A stretch of DNA of 64,000 bases from Sulfuritalea sp. (lineage in GTDB: Bacteria > Pseudomonadota > Gammaproteobacteria > Burkholderiales > Rhodocyclaceae), in contig JALNYT010000003.1 of the NCBI GenBank assembly GCA_023229685.1, positions 108,062-172,061 on the forward strand, given 5' to 3'. Below the pieces are notes generated by a model. The model made no database searches and was not told the DNA's origin. It saw only the letters and a program-made list of their open reading frames with translations. The translations under genes and the position numbers were made by a program. Positions 9,393 through 19,385 of this stretch are shown here, in pieces. The number at the start of each line of letters is the position of its first letter. Position 1 is the stretch's first letter.

Positions 9393-9818
9393 GTGCCCAG
9401 CCAGAAGATCTTCGCCAGCCCGCAAGACGTCGAAGCCGCCTTCTACGAGGCGCTCGAACGCTCCGACATCGAGGCCATGATGGCCGTCTGGGCCGAAGAC
9501 GAAGAAGTGGTCTGCGTGCAGCCCGGCGGCCCGCGCCTGGTCGGTTACGCGATGATTCGCGAAGCCTGGCAGCGTGTCTTCGCCAACGGCAGGAAACTCA
9601 CGGTGCGCCTGTCGCAGCAGACGGCGGTAACGACACCCTTCGCCATGATCAGCACCGTGCTGGAACACATCGCCACCGTCGACGCCGAAAACTTGAGCGC
9701 TCCGGTGGCCGCCACCAACGTCTACGTGCGCGGGGTCCTCGGCTGGCGCATGGTCGCCCACCACGCCTCGCCGGTACCGCCCAACAGCGTCGGCGAGGCG
9801 CCACGCATCCTGCATTGA
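9393..9818 (+). CDS. SnoaL/NTF2-like protein
   Basis: A 141-residue protein beginning at GTG 9393 (PSQKIFASPQDVEAAFYEAL). The pattern ALERSDIEAMMAVWAEDEEVVCVQPGG, followed by REAWQRVFANG and GWRMVAHHAS, fits the NTF2-like/DUF4440 (SnoaL_3) fold, a small cone-shaped barrel. No catalytic role can be assigned. It starts 2 bases after the waaF stop and ends 7 before the hydrolase, so it is part of the same operon. The open frame that extends far upstream overlaps waaF and is not used. Confidence 0.8.
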   Translation: MPSQKIFASPQDVEAAFYEALERSDIEAMMAVWAEDEEVVCVQPGGPRLVGYAMIREAWQRVFANGRKLTVRLSQQTAVTTPFAMISTVLEHIATVDAENLSAPVAATNVYVRGVLGWRMVAHHASPVPPNSVGEAPRILH

Positions 9819-9825
9819 AAGCAGC

Positions 9826-10803
9826 GTGACCGGGCCGCATTATCTCGCTCCGCCATGGCTGCCCGGCGGCCATGCGCAGACCATCTGGCCGTTGCTGATC
9901 AAGGGGCCGCTGCCGAGCTACCGGCGCGAGCGCTGGGACACGCCAGACCAGGACTTCATCGATCTCGACTGGATCGCCGGCCAGCCCGGCGCGCCGTGCG
10001 TGGTGCTGTTCCACGGCCTCGAAGGCAGCTCACGCAGCCACTACGCACGGCGCCTGATGCATGCCGTGGCGCGCCGTGGCTGGCATGGCGTGGTGGTGCA
10101 TTTCCGCGGCTGCTCGGGCGAGCCGAACCGCCTGCCGCGCGCCTATCACTCGGGCGACTCGCACGAGATCGACTGGATTTTGCGTCGGCTGCAAACCCAC
10201 GGCTACCCGGCGCTGTTCGTCGCCGGCGTTTCGCTCGGCGGCAACGCCCTCCTGAAATGGCTGGCCGAGCAGGGCGGCCTCGCCTCCGGCGTAATCGCTG
10301 CGGCGGCGGCGGTGAGCGCGCCGCTGGATCTGGCAGCAGCCAACGCCGCGCTGTCATCCGGCTTCAATCTGGTTTATGCGCGGCATTTCCTGCGTACGCT
10401 GATTCCTGCGGCACTGGCCAAGGAGAACCGCTTCCCCGGTCGCATCGACATTCGCCGCGCGCAGGCGGCGCGCACCCTGCGCGATTTCGACGATGCCGTC
10501 ACCGCGCCTTTGCACGGCTTTCTCGGCGCCGACGACTATTACGCGAGAAGCAGCGCCGGGCCGTTGCTGGCTAGCGTGCAAGCGCCAACGCTGCTGCTGC
10601 ACGCGGCGAACGATCCGTTCCTGCCGGCGGCCGCCTTGCCGCGCTGCGAGCACTTGCCAGACACGGTGACGCTGGAAGTCCATGGTCACGGCGGCCATGT
10701 CGGCTTTGTCCATGGCGCCCTGCCCGGCCGCATCGACTGGCTGCCGCAACGTCTGCTCCAGCACTTCGACGCCCATCTGCCGGCCTCCGCTCGCATGCGA
10801 TAA
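9826..10803 (+). CDS. yheT: YheT-family alpha/beta hydrolase
   Basis: A 325-residue alpha/beta hydrolase of the YheT/UPF0017 family, starting at GTG 9826 (TGPHYLAPPWLPGGHAQT). Visible are the oxyanion/start strand VVLFHGLEGSSRSHYAR, the nucleophile elbow GVSLGGNALLKW, and the C-terminal His in GHGGHVGFVHG with the preceding acid near HAANDPFLP. The natural substrate is unknown; esters are suspected for the family. It overlaps nothing but is tightly packed after the SnoaL-like gene. Confidence 0.88.
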   Translation: MTGPHYLAPPWLPGGHAQTIWPLLIKGPLPSYRRERWDTPDQDFIDLDWIAGQPGAPCVVLFHGLEGSSRSHYARRLMHAVARRGWHGVVVHFRGCSGEPNRLPRAYHSGDSHEIDWILRRLQTHGYPALFVAGVSLGGNALLKWLAEQGGLASGVIAAAAAVSAPLDLAAANAALSSGFNLVYARHFLRTLIPAALAKENRFPGRIDIRRAQAARTLRDFDDAVTAPLHGFLGADDYYARSSAGPLLASVQAPTLLLHAANDPFLPAAALPRCEHLPDTVTLEVHGHGGHVGFVHGALPGRIDWLPQRLLQHFDAHLPASARMR

Positions 10804-10834
10804 TCCTCGCATCAACCTTTGCCAAACAACCCGT

Positions 10835-12256
10835 ATGCATATTCCAGCTCCCGAGATCTTCAAGGCTTACGACATTCGCGGCATCGTGCGCACCACGCTG
10901 ACGGCAGAGACCGTACGGCAGATCGGACTGGCACTCGGCAGCGAAGCCGTCGTCCGCGGCGTCAAGTCGATTGTCATCGGCCGCGACGGACGCCTCTCCG
11001 GTCCCGCGCTTGCCCGCGCGCTGGCCAACGGCATCACGCAGGCCGGAGTCAATGTCATCGACATCGGCCGGGTGCCGACCCCGATGACCTACTTCGCCGC
11101 GCATGAATTGGGGACCGACAGCTGCGTCTCGGTCACCGGCAGCCACAATCCGCCCGAATACAACGGACTGAAGATGGTGCTGGCGGGCCAGACGCTGTAC
11201 GGCGAGATGATCCAGGACCTGCGGCGCCGAATAGAGAAATATGCGGCCAGCGCCGTCCCGCCAGGGAATACCGCTTCGCATAACTATCGCGCCGGTCGCG
11301 GCATGGTGCGCCATGCCAGCGTGCGCCAGGCCTATCTCGAGCGCATCGTCGGCGACGTCAAACTGTCGCGCCCGATGAAGATCGTCATCGATTGCGGCAA
11401 CGGCGTGGCCGGCAGCGTGGCGCCGGACCTGTTCCGCCGCATGGGCTGCACGGTGACCGAACTGTTTTGCGAGGTCGATGGCAATTTCCCCAATCACCAC
11501 CCGGATCCGTCCAAGCCGGAAAACCTGCTCGACCTGCAACGCGTCGTGCGCGAGAAGGATGCCGAACTGGGGCTGGCCTTCGACGGCGACGGCGACCGCC
11601 TCGGCGTCGTCACCAGGGATGGCGAAATCATTTTTCCCGACCGCCAGCTGATGCTGTTCGCCGCCGACGTGCTGACCCGCAATCCCGGCGCCGAAATCAT
11701 TTATGACGTCAAGTGTTCACGCTGGGTGGCGGAATCGATTCGCCATCAGGGTGGCCGGCCGCTGATGTGGAACACCGGCCATGCGCTGATCAAGACCAAG
11801 CTGAAGCAAACCGGCGCACCGCTGGCCGGCGAGATGAGCGGCCACATGTTCTTCAAGGAGCGCTGGTACGGCTTCGACGATGCGCTCTACACCGGCGCCC
11901 GCCTGCTCGAAATCGTTTCGCGCTGGGATGACGCCAACTGGCCGCTGAAGCACCTGCCCAACGCCATCTCGACGCCGGAACTCAACATCAAGATGAATGA
12001 AGGCGAGCCCCATGCGCTGGTGGCGAAGCTGCGGCAGGACGGCCGCAGGCTGCTGCCCGGTGCGCGCGAACTGATCACGATCGACGGCGTGCGCGCCGAA
12101 TATGCCGACGGCTTCGGCCTGGCGCGCGCCTCGAATACCACGCCGGTCGTCGTGCTGCGCTTCGAGGCCGACACCCAGGCCGGGCTAGTGCGCATCCAGA
12201 ACGAATTCAAGGCGGCGCTGGCCGCCATCTGGCCGGGCATCCGCACCGACTTCTGA
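10835..12256 (+). CDS. algC: Phosphomannomutase/phosphoglucomutase AlgC
   Basis: Interconverts hexose-6- and hexose-1-phosphates for LPS and exopolysaccharide precursors. The 473-residue protein starts MHIPAPEIFKAYDIRG. It shows the phosphoserine loop VTGSHNPPEYNGLKM, the Mg-binding FDGDGDRLG, the sugar-binding GEMSGHMFF and the C-terminal RASNTTPVVVLRFE. The reading frame opens upstream inside yheT, but the ATG at 10835 matches the family. A GATAAT box at 10799-10804 overlaps the yheT stop and could give an internal promoter. It is convergent with alaS. Confidence 0.95.
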   Translation: MHIPAPEIFKAYDIRGIVRTTLTAETVRQIGLALGSEAVVRGVKSIVIGRDGRLSGPALARALANGITQAGVNVIDIGRVPTPMTYFAAHELGTDSCVSVTGSHNPPEYNGLKMVLAGQTLYGEMIQDLRRRIEKYAASAVPPGNTASHNYRAGRGMVRHASVRQAYLERIVGDVKLSRPMKIVIDCGNGVAGSVAPDLFRRMGCTVTELFCEVDGNFPNHHPDPSKPENLLDLQRVVREKDAELGLAFDGDGDRLGVVTRDGEIIFPDRQLMLFAADVLTRNPGAEIIYDVKCSRWVAESIRHQGGRPLMWNTGHALIKTKLKQTGAPLAGEMSGHMFFKERWYGFDDALYTGARLLEIVSRWDDANWPLKHLPNAISTPELNIKMNEGEPHALVAKLRQDGRRLLPGARELITIDGVRAEYADGFGLARASNTTPVVVLRFEADTQAGLVRIQNEFKAALAAIWPGIRTDF

Positions 12257-12284
12257 CGACGCGTTAAGGCGCGTCCGACAACCC

Positions 12285-14906
<2,622 letters not shown>

Positions 14907-14956
14907 GGCGGGGGCGCAGCCTTTGATGCAAAAAGCTAATTTTACGCGAACAGGAC

Positions 14957-14982
14957 GCGTCCCACAGGGGGATGCCGTCCGC
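14957..14982. repeat. GTCCCAC-GGGGAT-type short repeat
   Basis: GCGTCCCACAGGGGGATGCCG in the 108-base gap upstream of alaS resembles copies at 26871-26903 and, inverted, 35170-35197. In the better-preserved 26873-26903 copy the unit is a nested palindrome. Nothing else was recognised in this gap. Confidence 0.55.
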
Positions 14983-15014
14983 GGCCGGGCGCGCCGCGGT
15001 ACAGCGCGGCAGGC

Positions 15015-15734
15015 CTACATCTCCGCTGCCGGCCAGAGATCGGGCCGGTCCGTGAACACGGCACTGACGCCCATGGCAAACAGGCGCGCGGCATCGTCAC
15101 GGCGATTGACCGTGTAACAAGCCAGCGGCAAGCCGGCAGCGCGCACCGCCGCCAGCGCCTCGGCAGTCAGCGCGCGCGCCGCCGAATGCACGGCCAGCGC
15201 CCCGGCCGCGGCAACGCGCTCGCGCCAATCCGGCGGAATCGCCTCGACCAGTATCGCGCGCGGCAGTTGCGCGGCTTCAGCGGCGGCGGCGCATAGGGCG
15301 GCGGACGAAAACGACGACAACAGCAGCTTTCCCGTCGCCGCGGCGGCATGGCGGGCCACGACGCGTCCGGTCTCGGCTTCCCGTCCGGCAGACGGTTTGA
15401 TTTCGACATTGGCCCACAAGCCAAGCGCGGCGCAAAGCTGCAAGGCCTCATCAAGAGTCGGCACTGGCTCGACGGCGAATGCCGGATGGTGCCGGCCACC
15501 GGCATCGAGCCGGGCAAGTTGGGCGGAACTCATGTCCGCTACCGCGCCGCGTCCCGCGGTGGTGCGCTCCAGCGTCTCGTCATGAATCAGGACCGGTACG
15601 CCATCGGCGGCGAGCATGGCGTCGAACTCGACCCCACGACAACCCAGGCGTGCCGCGAGGCGCAGTCCGGCCAGGGTGTTTTCCGGCGTCAGCGCGCCGC
15701 CGCAGCGATGCGCGATGATGCGCGGGTAGATCAT
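15015..15734 (-). CDS. ugpQ: Glycerophosphodiester phosphodiesterase UgpQ
   Basis: Hydrolyses glycerophosphodiesters to sn-glycerol-3-phosphate and an alcohol. The 239-residue cytoplasmic form has no signal peptide. Motifs are IAHRCGGALTPENTLAG (catalytic HR and E), GVEFDAMLAADGVPVLIHDETLERTT (E, D and catalytic H) and VEIKPSAG; it ends VSAVFTDRPDLWP. The ATG at 15734 overlaps the stop of the upstream binding-protein gene (ATGA), so the two are coupled. Confidence 0.93.
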   Translation of the reverse strand: MIYPRIIAHRCGGALTPENTLAGLRLAARLGCRGVEFDAMLAADGVPVLIHDETLERTTAGRGAVADMSSAQLARLDAGGRHHPAFAVEPVPTLDEALQLCAALGLWANVEIKPSAGREAETGRVVARHAAAATGKLLLSSFSSAALCAAAAEAAQLPRAILVEAIPPDWRERVAAAGALAVHSAARALTAEALAAVRAAGLPLACYTVNRRDDAARLFAMGVSAVFTDRPDLWPAAEM

Positions 15735-17005
15735 CGCTTGTGGGAAGTGGTCACCGCCTTGGCCGGTAGAACTGTGGGAGCGATGGCCTCATTGACCCGG
15801 CGCACGGCGTTGTCGAGCGCCTCTTTCGCGGCCCGACCGCTGGTCCAGACAAAGGCCACTTCTTCGCCAAGAAATTCGTGCAGGCGGTCGCGAACCGGTC
15901 CGTGCCTGGCCCGCGTGCTGCCCTTGTGCGAAACCGAAAGACGCTTTTCCGCCGCGTCCAGCAAGTTCCGGGGAATGTCCGAGTCGCGCAGTGCCGCCAC
16001 CGCCCCCGGCGTCATCGGCAAGTAGCTTGTAGCGTGCACCCACTCCTTCTGCACTTCGGGTCGCAGCATAAACGTCATGAAACGTGCCGCCAGCTTGTCC
16101 TCGTCCTTCTTGTGCCCGGCCAGCACCCAGAGCCCGGCGCCATCAGGCAGAACGTCGGCTGGTTTGGGTGCATACACATCGTCGTAGTAAGGCAAGGGAG
16201 CCATGCCGACATCGATTCCGGCGCGTTTGGCTTCGGCATACAGCGATGATTCGCCGGTCAGCATCGCGCACTCGCCGCTGAGAAAGCGCCGGTTGCCTTC
16301 CCGGCCCGGTCCCGAGTAGTGAAAGTAGCGGCTCTTCTGCCAACTGGCGAGCAGCGCCAGGTGCTTGACATTGACCATCGAGTTGGCCAGGACCTTATCC
16401 GCGCTGCCGACCCGGGCCACCATTGCCTCACCGGCCTGCGTCGATACATTCTCGGAATGAATCCAGGCAAACCGGGTGGTGGTCAGGGGACATTTGCCGC
16501 CATGGTCATAGATCTCGCCCGCCACCTTCTGCAAATCCCACCAGGTCTTCGCCGGTTTATCCGGATCAAGCCCGGCCTTGCGCAGGGCAGCCCGGTTGGT
16601 GAATAGCACCGGCAGGGAAAGCGCCATCGGCAGCGCCTGAATGCGCCCGCTGGCATCGTCCACCGCATCGGCGACCTGAGGATAAAACTGGGCGGCGTCG
16701 AACTTCTGTCCGGCTTCGCGCATCACCTCGTGCAGAGGGCGGAAGCGCGGCCGGGTGCCAAAGAACTCCATGCTGTCGTCGGGATCGAGCAAGGCGAGGT
16801 TTGGCAGTGCCTGGCGGTTTTCCAGCCCGCGGGAGTCCTGCAGCACCACTCTGCCCTTGCCCTTCAGTTCGTCGTTGAAGCGCAACACCAGCGTCGCCAA
16901 AGTATCCAGCGCCTTGCCATCAAGATCATGGCGCAAACTGATGTCCTGGGCCAAAACCGGGAACGCGGCGCTACAGCCGAGCAAAAACCAGAGAATCTTC
17001 TTCAT
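15731..17005 (-). CDS. ugpB: UgpB-like periplasmic solute-binding protein
   Basis: Family 1 extracellular solute-binding protein of 424 residues with a signal peptide (MKKILWFLLGCSAAFPVLAQ). The ATG at 17005 has an AGGAGAGA ribosome site. Internal landmarks are LPVLFTNRAALRKAGLDPDKPAKTWWDL, GECAMLTGESSLY and LRPEVQKEWVHATSYLPMT, as in glycerol-3-phosphate/glycerophosphodiester receptors. Coupling to ugpQ supports that substrate class. No ABC permease or ATPase gene (ugpA, ugpE, ugpC) is nearby, so it is either an orphan receptor or its transporter lies elsewhere. Confidence 0.8.
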   Translation of the reverse strand: MKKILWFLLGCSAAFPVLAQDISLRHDLDGKALDTLATLVLRFNDELKGKGRVVLQDSRGLENRQALPNLALLDPDDSMEFFGTRPRFRPLHEVMREAGQKFDAAQFYPQVADAVDDASGRIQALPMALSLPVLFTNRAALRKAGLDPDKPAKTWWDLQKVAGEIYDHGGKCPLTTTRFAWIHSENVSTQAGEAMVARVGSADKVLANSMVNVKHLALLASWQKSRYFHYSGPGREGNRRFLSGECAMLTGESSLYAEAKRAGIDVGMAPLPYYDDVYAPKPADVLPDGAGLWVLAGHKKDEDKLAARFMTFMLRPEVQKEWVHATSYLPMTPGAVAALRDSDIPRNLLDAAEKRLSVSHKGSTRARHGPVRDRLHEFLGEEVAFVWTSGRAAKEALDNAVRRVNEAIAPTVLPAKAVTTSHKR

Positions 17006-17154
17006 GCTTCTGTCTCTCCTCCATTCAACAGGCTGAAGTCTATACGTGATCGCCTGCGCTCCACTGACATTGCGCCCGGATATGTTCTCGACTAGTCTAC
17101 GTTTGTTTGTCACGCACGAAGGAGAGGGCCGTTCGAACTCGTCGCGGAAGCACC

Positions 17155-17730
17155 ATGAATAATGCACAACGAATAGCACTGGCGGTTGCCGTCGCCAACC
17201 TTGTACTGATTCTGGCGTTTCCGCCCTTCGATTACATTTCGCTGCAACGCGGCAACATCCCCACCTTCGGCGGCTTCTACTTTGCCTTCGGTTCTCATCA
17301 GAATCGCGTCGTCAATGCCAACTTTCTCGCGCTTGAGATCATCGTGATACTGGTCAATGCCTGTATCGCCCTGCTCCTGCTGCGCAAGCCGCCTCTGCCA
17401 CAACATCAGCGTTCGGGCGGCAACCGTCAGCAAAGAGCCGTGCTGGCACTGGTCGCGATCAACTTGGTCGTAATACTCCTGTTTCCGCCATTCGAATTCT
17501 TTTCAGCGATCACCAAAGCCGTCCTGCCTACCTTCGAAGGCTTCTATTTCCTGTTTGGCGACAACTCCCAGCGACAACTGGTGACCCCGATCCTGTACAT
17601 CGAGGTCACCCTGGTCCTCATCAACGGAGCCCTGCTCTGGCTGCTGTTCAGGGACAAGACACCTGAGGAAGTAGCGGCGGAGCAAGCCCGGGCCCTGGCG
17701 CAACGAGTCCGCGCCGCGCAAAAAAAGTGA
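17155..17730 (+). CDS. Unknown membrane protein with internal duplication
   Basis: A 191-residue protein, MNNAQRIALAVAVANLVLIL. It contains two similar halves of about 80 residues: each starts with a hydrophobic helix (AVAVANLVLILAFPPFDY; LVAINLVVILLFPPFEF). Each then has a PTFxGFYFxFG loop and a second hydrophobic helix (EIIVILVNACIALLLLR; EVTLVLINGALLWLLFR). Four membrane segments are therefore predicted, with a charged C-terminal tail. No family is recognised. It is divergent from ugpB. Both halves keep an FPPF turn after the first helix, which suggests a functional loop. Confidence 0.75.
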   Translation: MNNAQRIALAVAVANLVLILAFPPFDYISLQRGNIPTFGGFYFAFGSHQNRVVNANFLALEIIVILVNACIALLLLRKPPLPQHQRSGGNRQQRAVLALVAINLVVILLFPPFEFFSAITKAVLPTFEGFYFLFGDNSQRQLVTPILYIEVTLVLINGALLWLLFRDKTPEEVAAEQARALAQRVRAAQKK

Positions 17731-17773
17731 CCCGCAATGACGCCAGTCCGGCCGTCCCCGGGCGGGTGCGGTC

Positions 17774-17801
17774 TTGTCTTCAGCGATTTCTTGCGTATAA
17801 T
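17774..17801 (+). promoter_or_regulatory. Sigma-70-type promoter of tRNA-Arg
   Basis: TTGTCT (17774-17779), a 16-base spacer and TATAAT (17796-17801) lie 13 bases before the mature tRNA start. Confidence 0.75.
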
Positions 17802-17814
17802 CCGGCCCTCTCAA

Positions 17815-17891
17815 GCGCCCGTAGCTCATCTGGATAGAGTACTTGGCTACGAACCAAGGGGTAGGGAGTTCGAATCTCTCCGGGCGCACCA
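17815..17891 (+). tRNA. tRNA-Arg (anticodon ACG)
   Basis: A 77-base cloverleaf: acceptor GCGCCCG pairs with CGGGCGC; anticodon stem CTTGG/CCAAG; loop CTACGAA with anticodon ACG at 17849-17851. The T arm contains GTTCGAATC and CCA is encoded at 17889-17891. An integrase remnant follows immediately, so its 3' end was probably an attachment site. Confidence 0.97.
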
Positions 17892-17900
17892 GAAACATCA

Positions 17901-17933
17901 AGGGGTTAGCTAAGGCTAGCCCCTTTTCAATTT
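17901..17933 (+). terminator. Rho-independent terminator after tRNA-Arg
   Basis: GGGGTTAGC-TAAG-GCTAGCCCC forms a 9-bp stem with one G-T pair, followed by TTTTCAATTT. Confidence 0.88.
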
Positions 17934-18240
17934 AGGCCTGTGCCGGATTTGTGACTTGAACGCCCTCTTCCGCAGTTCGCAGAGCGCACAAGCGATCCGC
18001 GTAGGGCGCTAGGTGCTCCGCAGCCAGGTGCGCATAGCGCCGCACCATATCCGCAGTCTCCCAACCGCCCAGCTCCTGCAATGCATGCAATGGCGTCCCG
18101 CTTTGCACGTGCCAGCTTGCCCAGGCATGTCGCAGATCGTGCCAGCGAAAGTTCTCAATGCCAGCCCGCTTTGGCGCCGGGTACCAGGTCTTGGTTTCGG
18201 ATTCAAACGGTAACTGGCGAAATTGCCCCGAAGCGATCGG
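17932..18240 (-). pseudogene. Truncated tyrosine recombinase (phage/island integrase), C-terminal remnant
   Basis: The minus strand encodes the end of a tyrosine integrase: PFESETKTWYPAPKRAG, then the HxxR box FRWHDLRHAWASWHVQ, LQELGGWE and the catalytic tyrosine region MVRRYAHLAAEHLAPY. Homology stops at about 18230-18240. Upstream of that the reading frame continues but no longer looks like an integrase, so the N-terminal domain and first catalytic Arg are missing. Its position, reading toward and ending beside the tRNA-Arg 3' end, is typical of an integrative element inserted in a tRNA gene. No matching right-end duplicate of the tRNA tail was found in the window. Confidence 0.88.
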
Positions 18241-18405
18241 GCAGGTGCTCCATATGTATGCTGATATAATATGTATGTTCGGTTTCGCTTTCGATGATTG
18301 CCCTAATACCGGATGAAAAGATAGCCGATATGCCTGAAACTTATGCTGCAAGAGGCTTGGAACCCGTCGGCAGACGCCGGAGTTAGGGCGCAAGATTGTT
18401 TCCCT

Positions 18406-19032
18406 ATGACAAAGTTACCCCTCATGAATGCCCGATATCGCCCCTACTCGTTCTCACATCCACTCAAACAGAAACTTGCATACCTGCTGTCCGTTGAGCG
18501 CGACTTGGTTCGCGCCAAGGAAGCTCTTGAGTTGCTTCTCGGGTCACCTCCGCTGTTTGGTGAGTCCGGCGTCATTGCCAGCTCGCTCTATACGCAAGCG
18601 CTGGTTTCCTATTTCCGATGCTTTCCGGCAGGCACAAGAAAGGGGCTCAGCCGAGCCCTGTATTCTGAAAGGCCGGACCTCCTTGAGCGCCACGATGATA
18701 TGAGATCTATTCGTGACCAACATATCACTCACTCGGTGAGCGAATTTGAGTGCTGGGACATTTTGGTTGCCGCTAAGGATGAATCATCGCCCGCCATTGG
18801 ATTTGGTATCCAAAGTCAGCCTCCTGTCAGTGCCTCACCAAATAAGTTGCAGGGGTTCTTTGCTCTGGTGAACTACGCACACACCCAGGTAAAGAAGAGC
18901 ATTACGTCTATTGGAAACCAACTCGCGAAAGAAGTTGTTGGGGGCAAAGCGACTTGGAAGAGCGCCCGGCGCGCTTTCGATAAACACCTAACGGCTGAAG
19001 ATGTGGATGGGCCAACCGACATTGAGGCATAG
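18406..19032 (+). CDS. Hypothetical protein, possibly HEPN-like
   Basis: A 208-residue protein from the ATG at 18406 (MTKLPLMNARYRPYSF); ATG 18424 is an alternative, and the frame also opens upstream at 18343 without a credible start. It is mostly helical by eye (LAYLLSVERDLVRAKEALELLLG; LYTQALVSYFRCF). It carries RSIRDQHITHS, an R-x5-H arrangement reminiscent of HEPN ribonuclease motifs. I do not recognise the family with confidence. Base composition is clearly lower in GC than the flanking housekeeping genes, consistent with the island context. No toxin or antitoxin partner is evident. Confidence 0.6.
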   Translation: MTKLPLMNARYRPYSFSHPLKQKLAYLLSVERDLVRAKEALELLLGSPPLFGESGVIASSLYTQALVSYFRCFPAGTRKGLSRALYSERPDLLERHDDMRSIRDQHITHSVSEFECWDILVAAKDESSPAIGFGIQSQPPVSASPNKLQGFFALVNYAHTQVKKSITSIGNQLAKEVVGGKATWKSARRAFDKHLTAEDVDGPTDIEA

Positions 19033-19385
19033 CCCTGCGGCCGACCTCGCTCCTCTCGGTCGCCGGACACTGGGTGATGAAGCCGCGCAGCGTCCCTGCA
19101 CTTCAACGTTGAACGTCCCGCTTCCTCGACTCTTTTACGTCTGCTCAGGGTCGATCGCAGTCACTCAAGCCAGCGAAACCACCTCGATCCAGTGCCCAGC
19201 TTCATCGTCTCGGGCGCCGGAAAGTCAGCGCGGACGACAGCCTTCTGCTGTCATTGAGGCCGGGTCAGTATTGGGCTTTCCGCGTCTGGTCCTGTGACAA
19301 CAGGAGACCCTGAAGCCTCCCCGACCAACATCTCATAGACTGAACCCCAAAACCTTGATAAGAGCTATGGCGTAGCATATACAAG
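19033..19385. other. Intergenic region of the accessory segment
   Basis: 353 bases with no credible gene. It contains the left 69-bp direct repeat (19148-19216). No strong promoter, tRNA or transposase fragment was recognised; TATACA just before the cyclase ATG is the only -10-like element noticed. Confidence 0.6.
19148..19216. repeat. 69-bp direct repeat, left copy
   Basis: GGGTCGATCGCAGTCACTCA... through ...TCGTCTCGGGCG is repeated at 21366-21434 with a single mismatch (C at 19180, G at 21398). The copies are 2218 bases apart and bracket the cyclase-hemerythrin and ferritin-like genes. Confidence 0.95.

Noticed and set aside
15346..16025. Plus-strand open frame opposite ugpQ/ugpB
   Set aside because: No ribosome site, no family; both minus-strand genes show clear motifs.
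18240..18342. A short AT-rich ORF (MIALIPDEKIADMPE...) that might be an antitoxin
   Set aside because: Too short, no ribosome site, and no recognisable DNA-binding motif.
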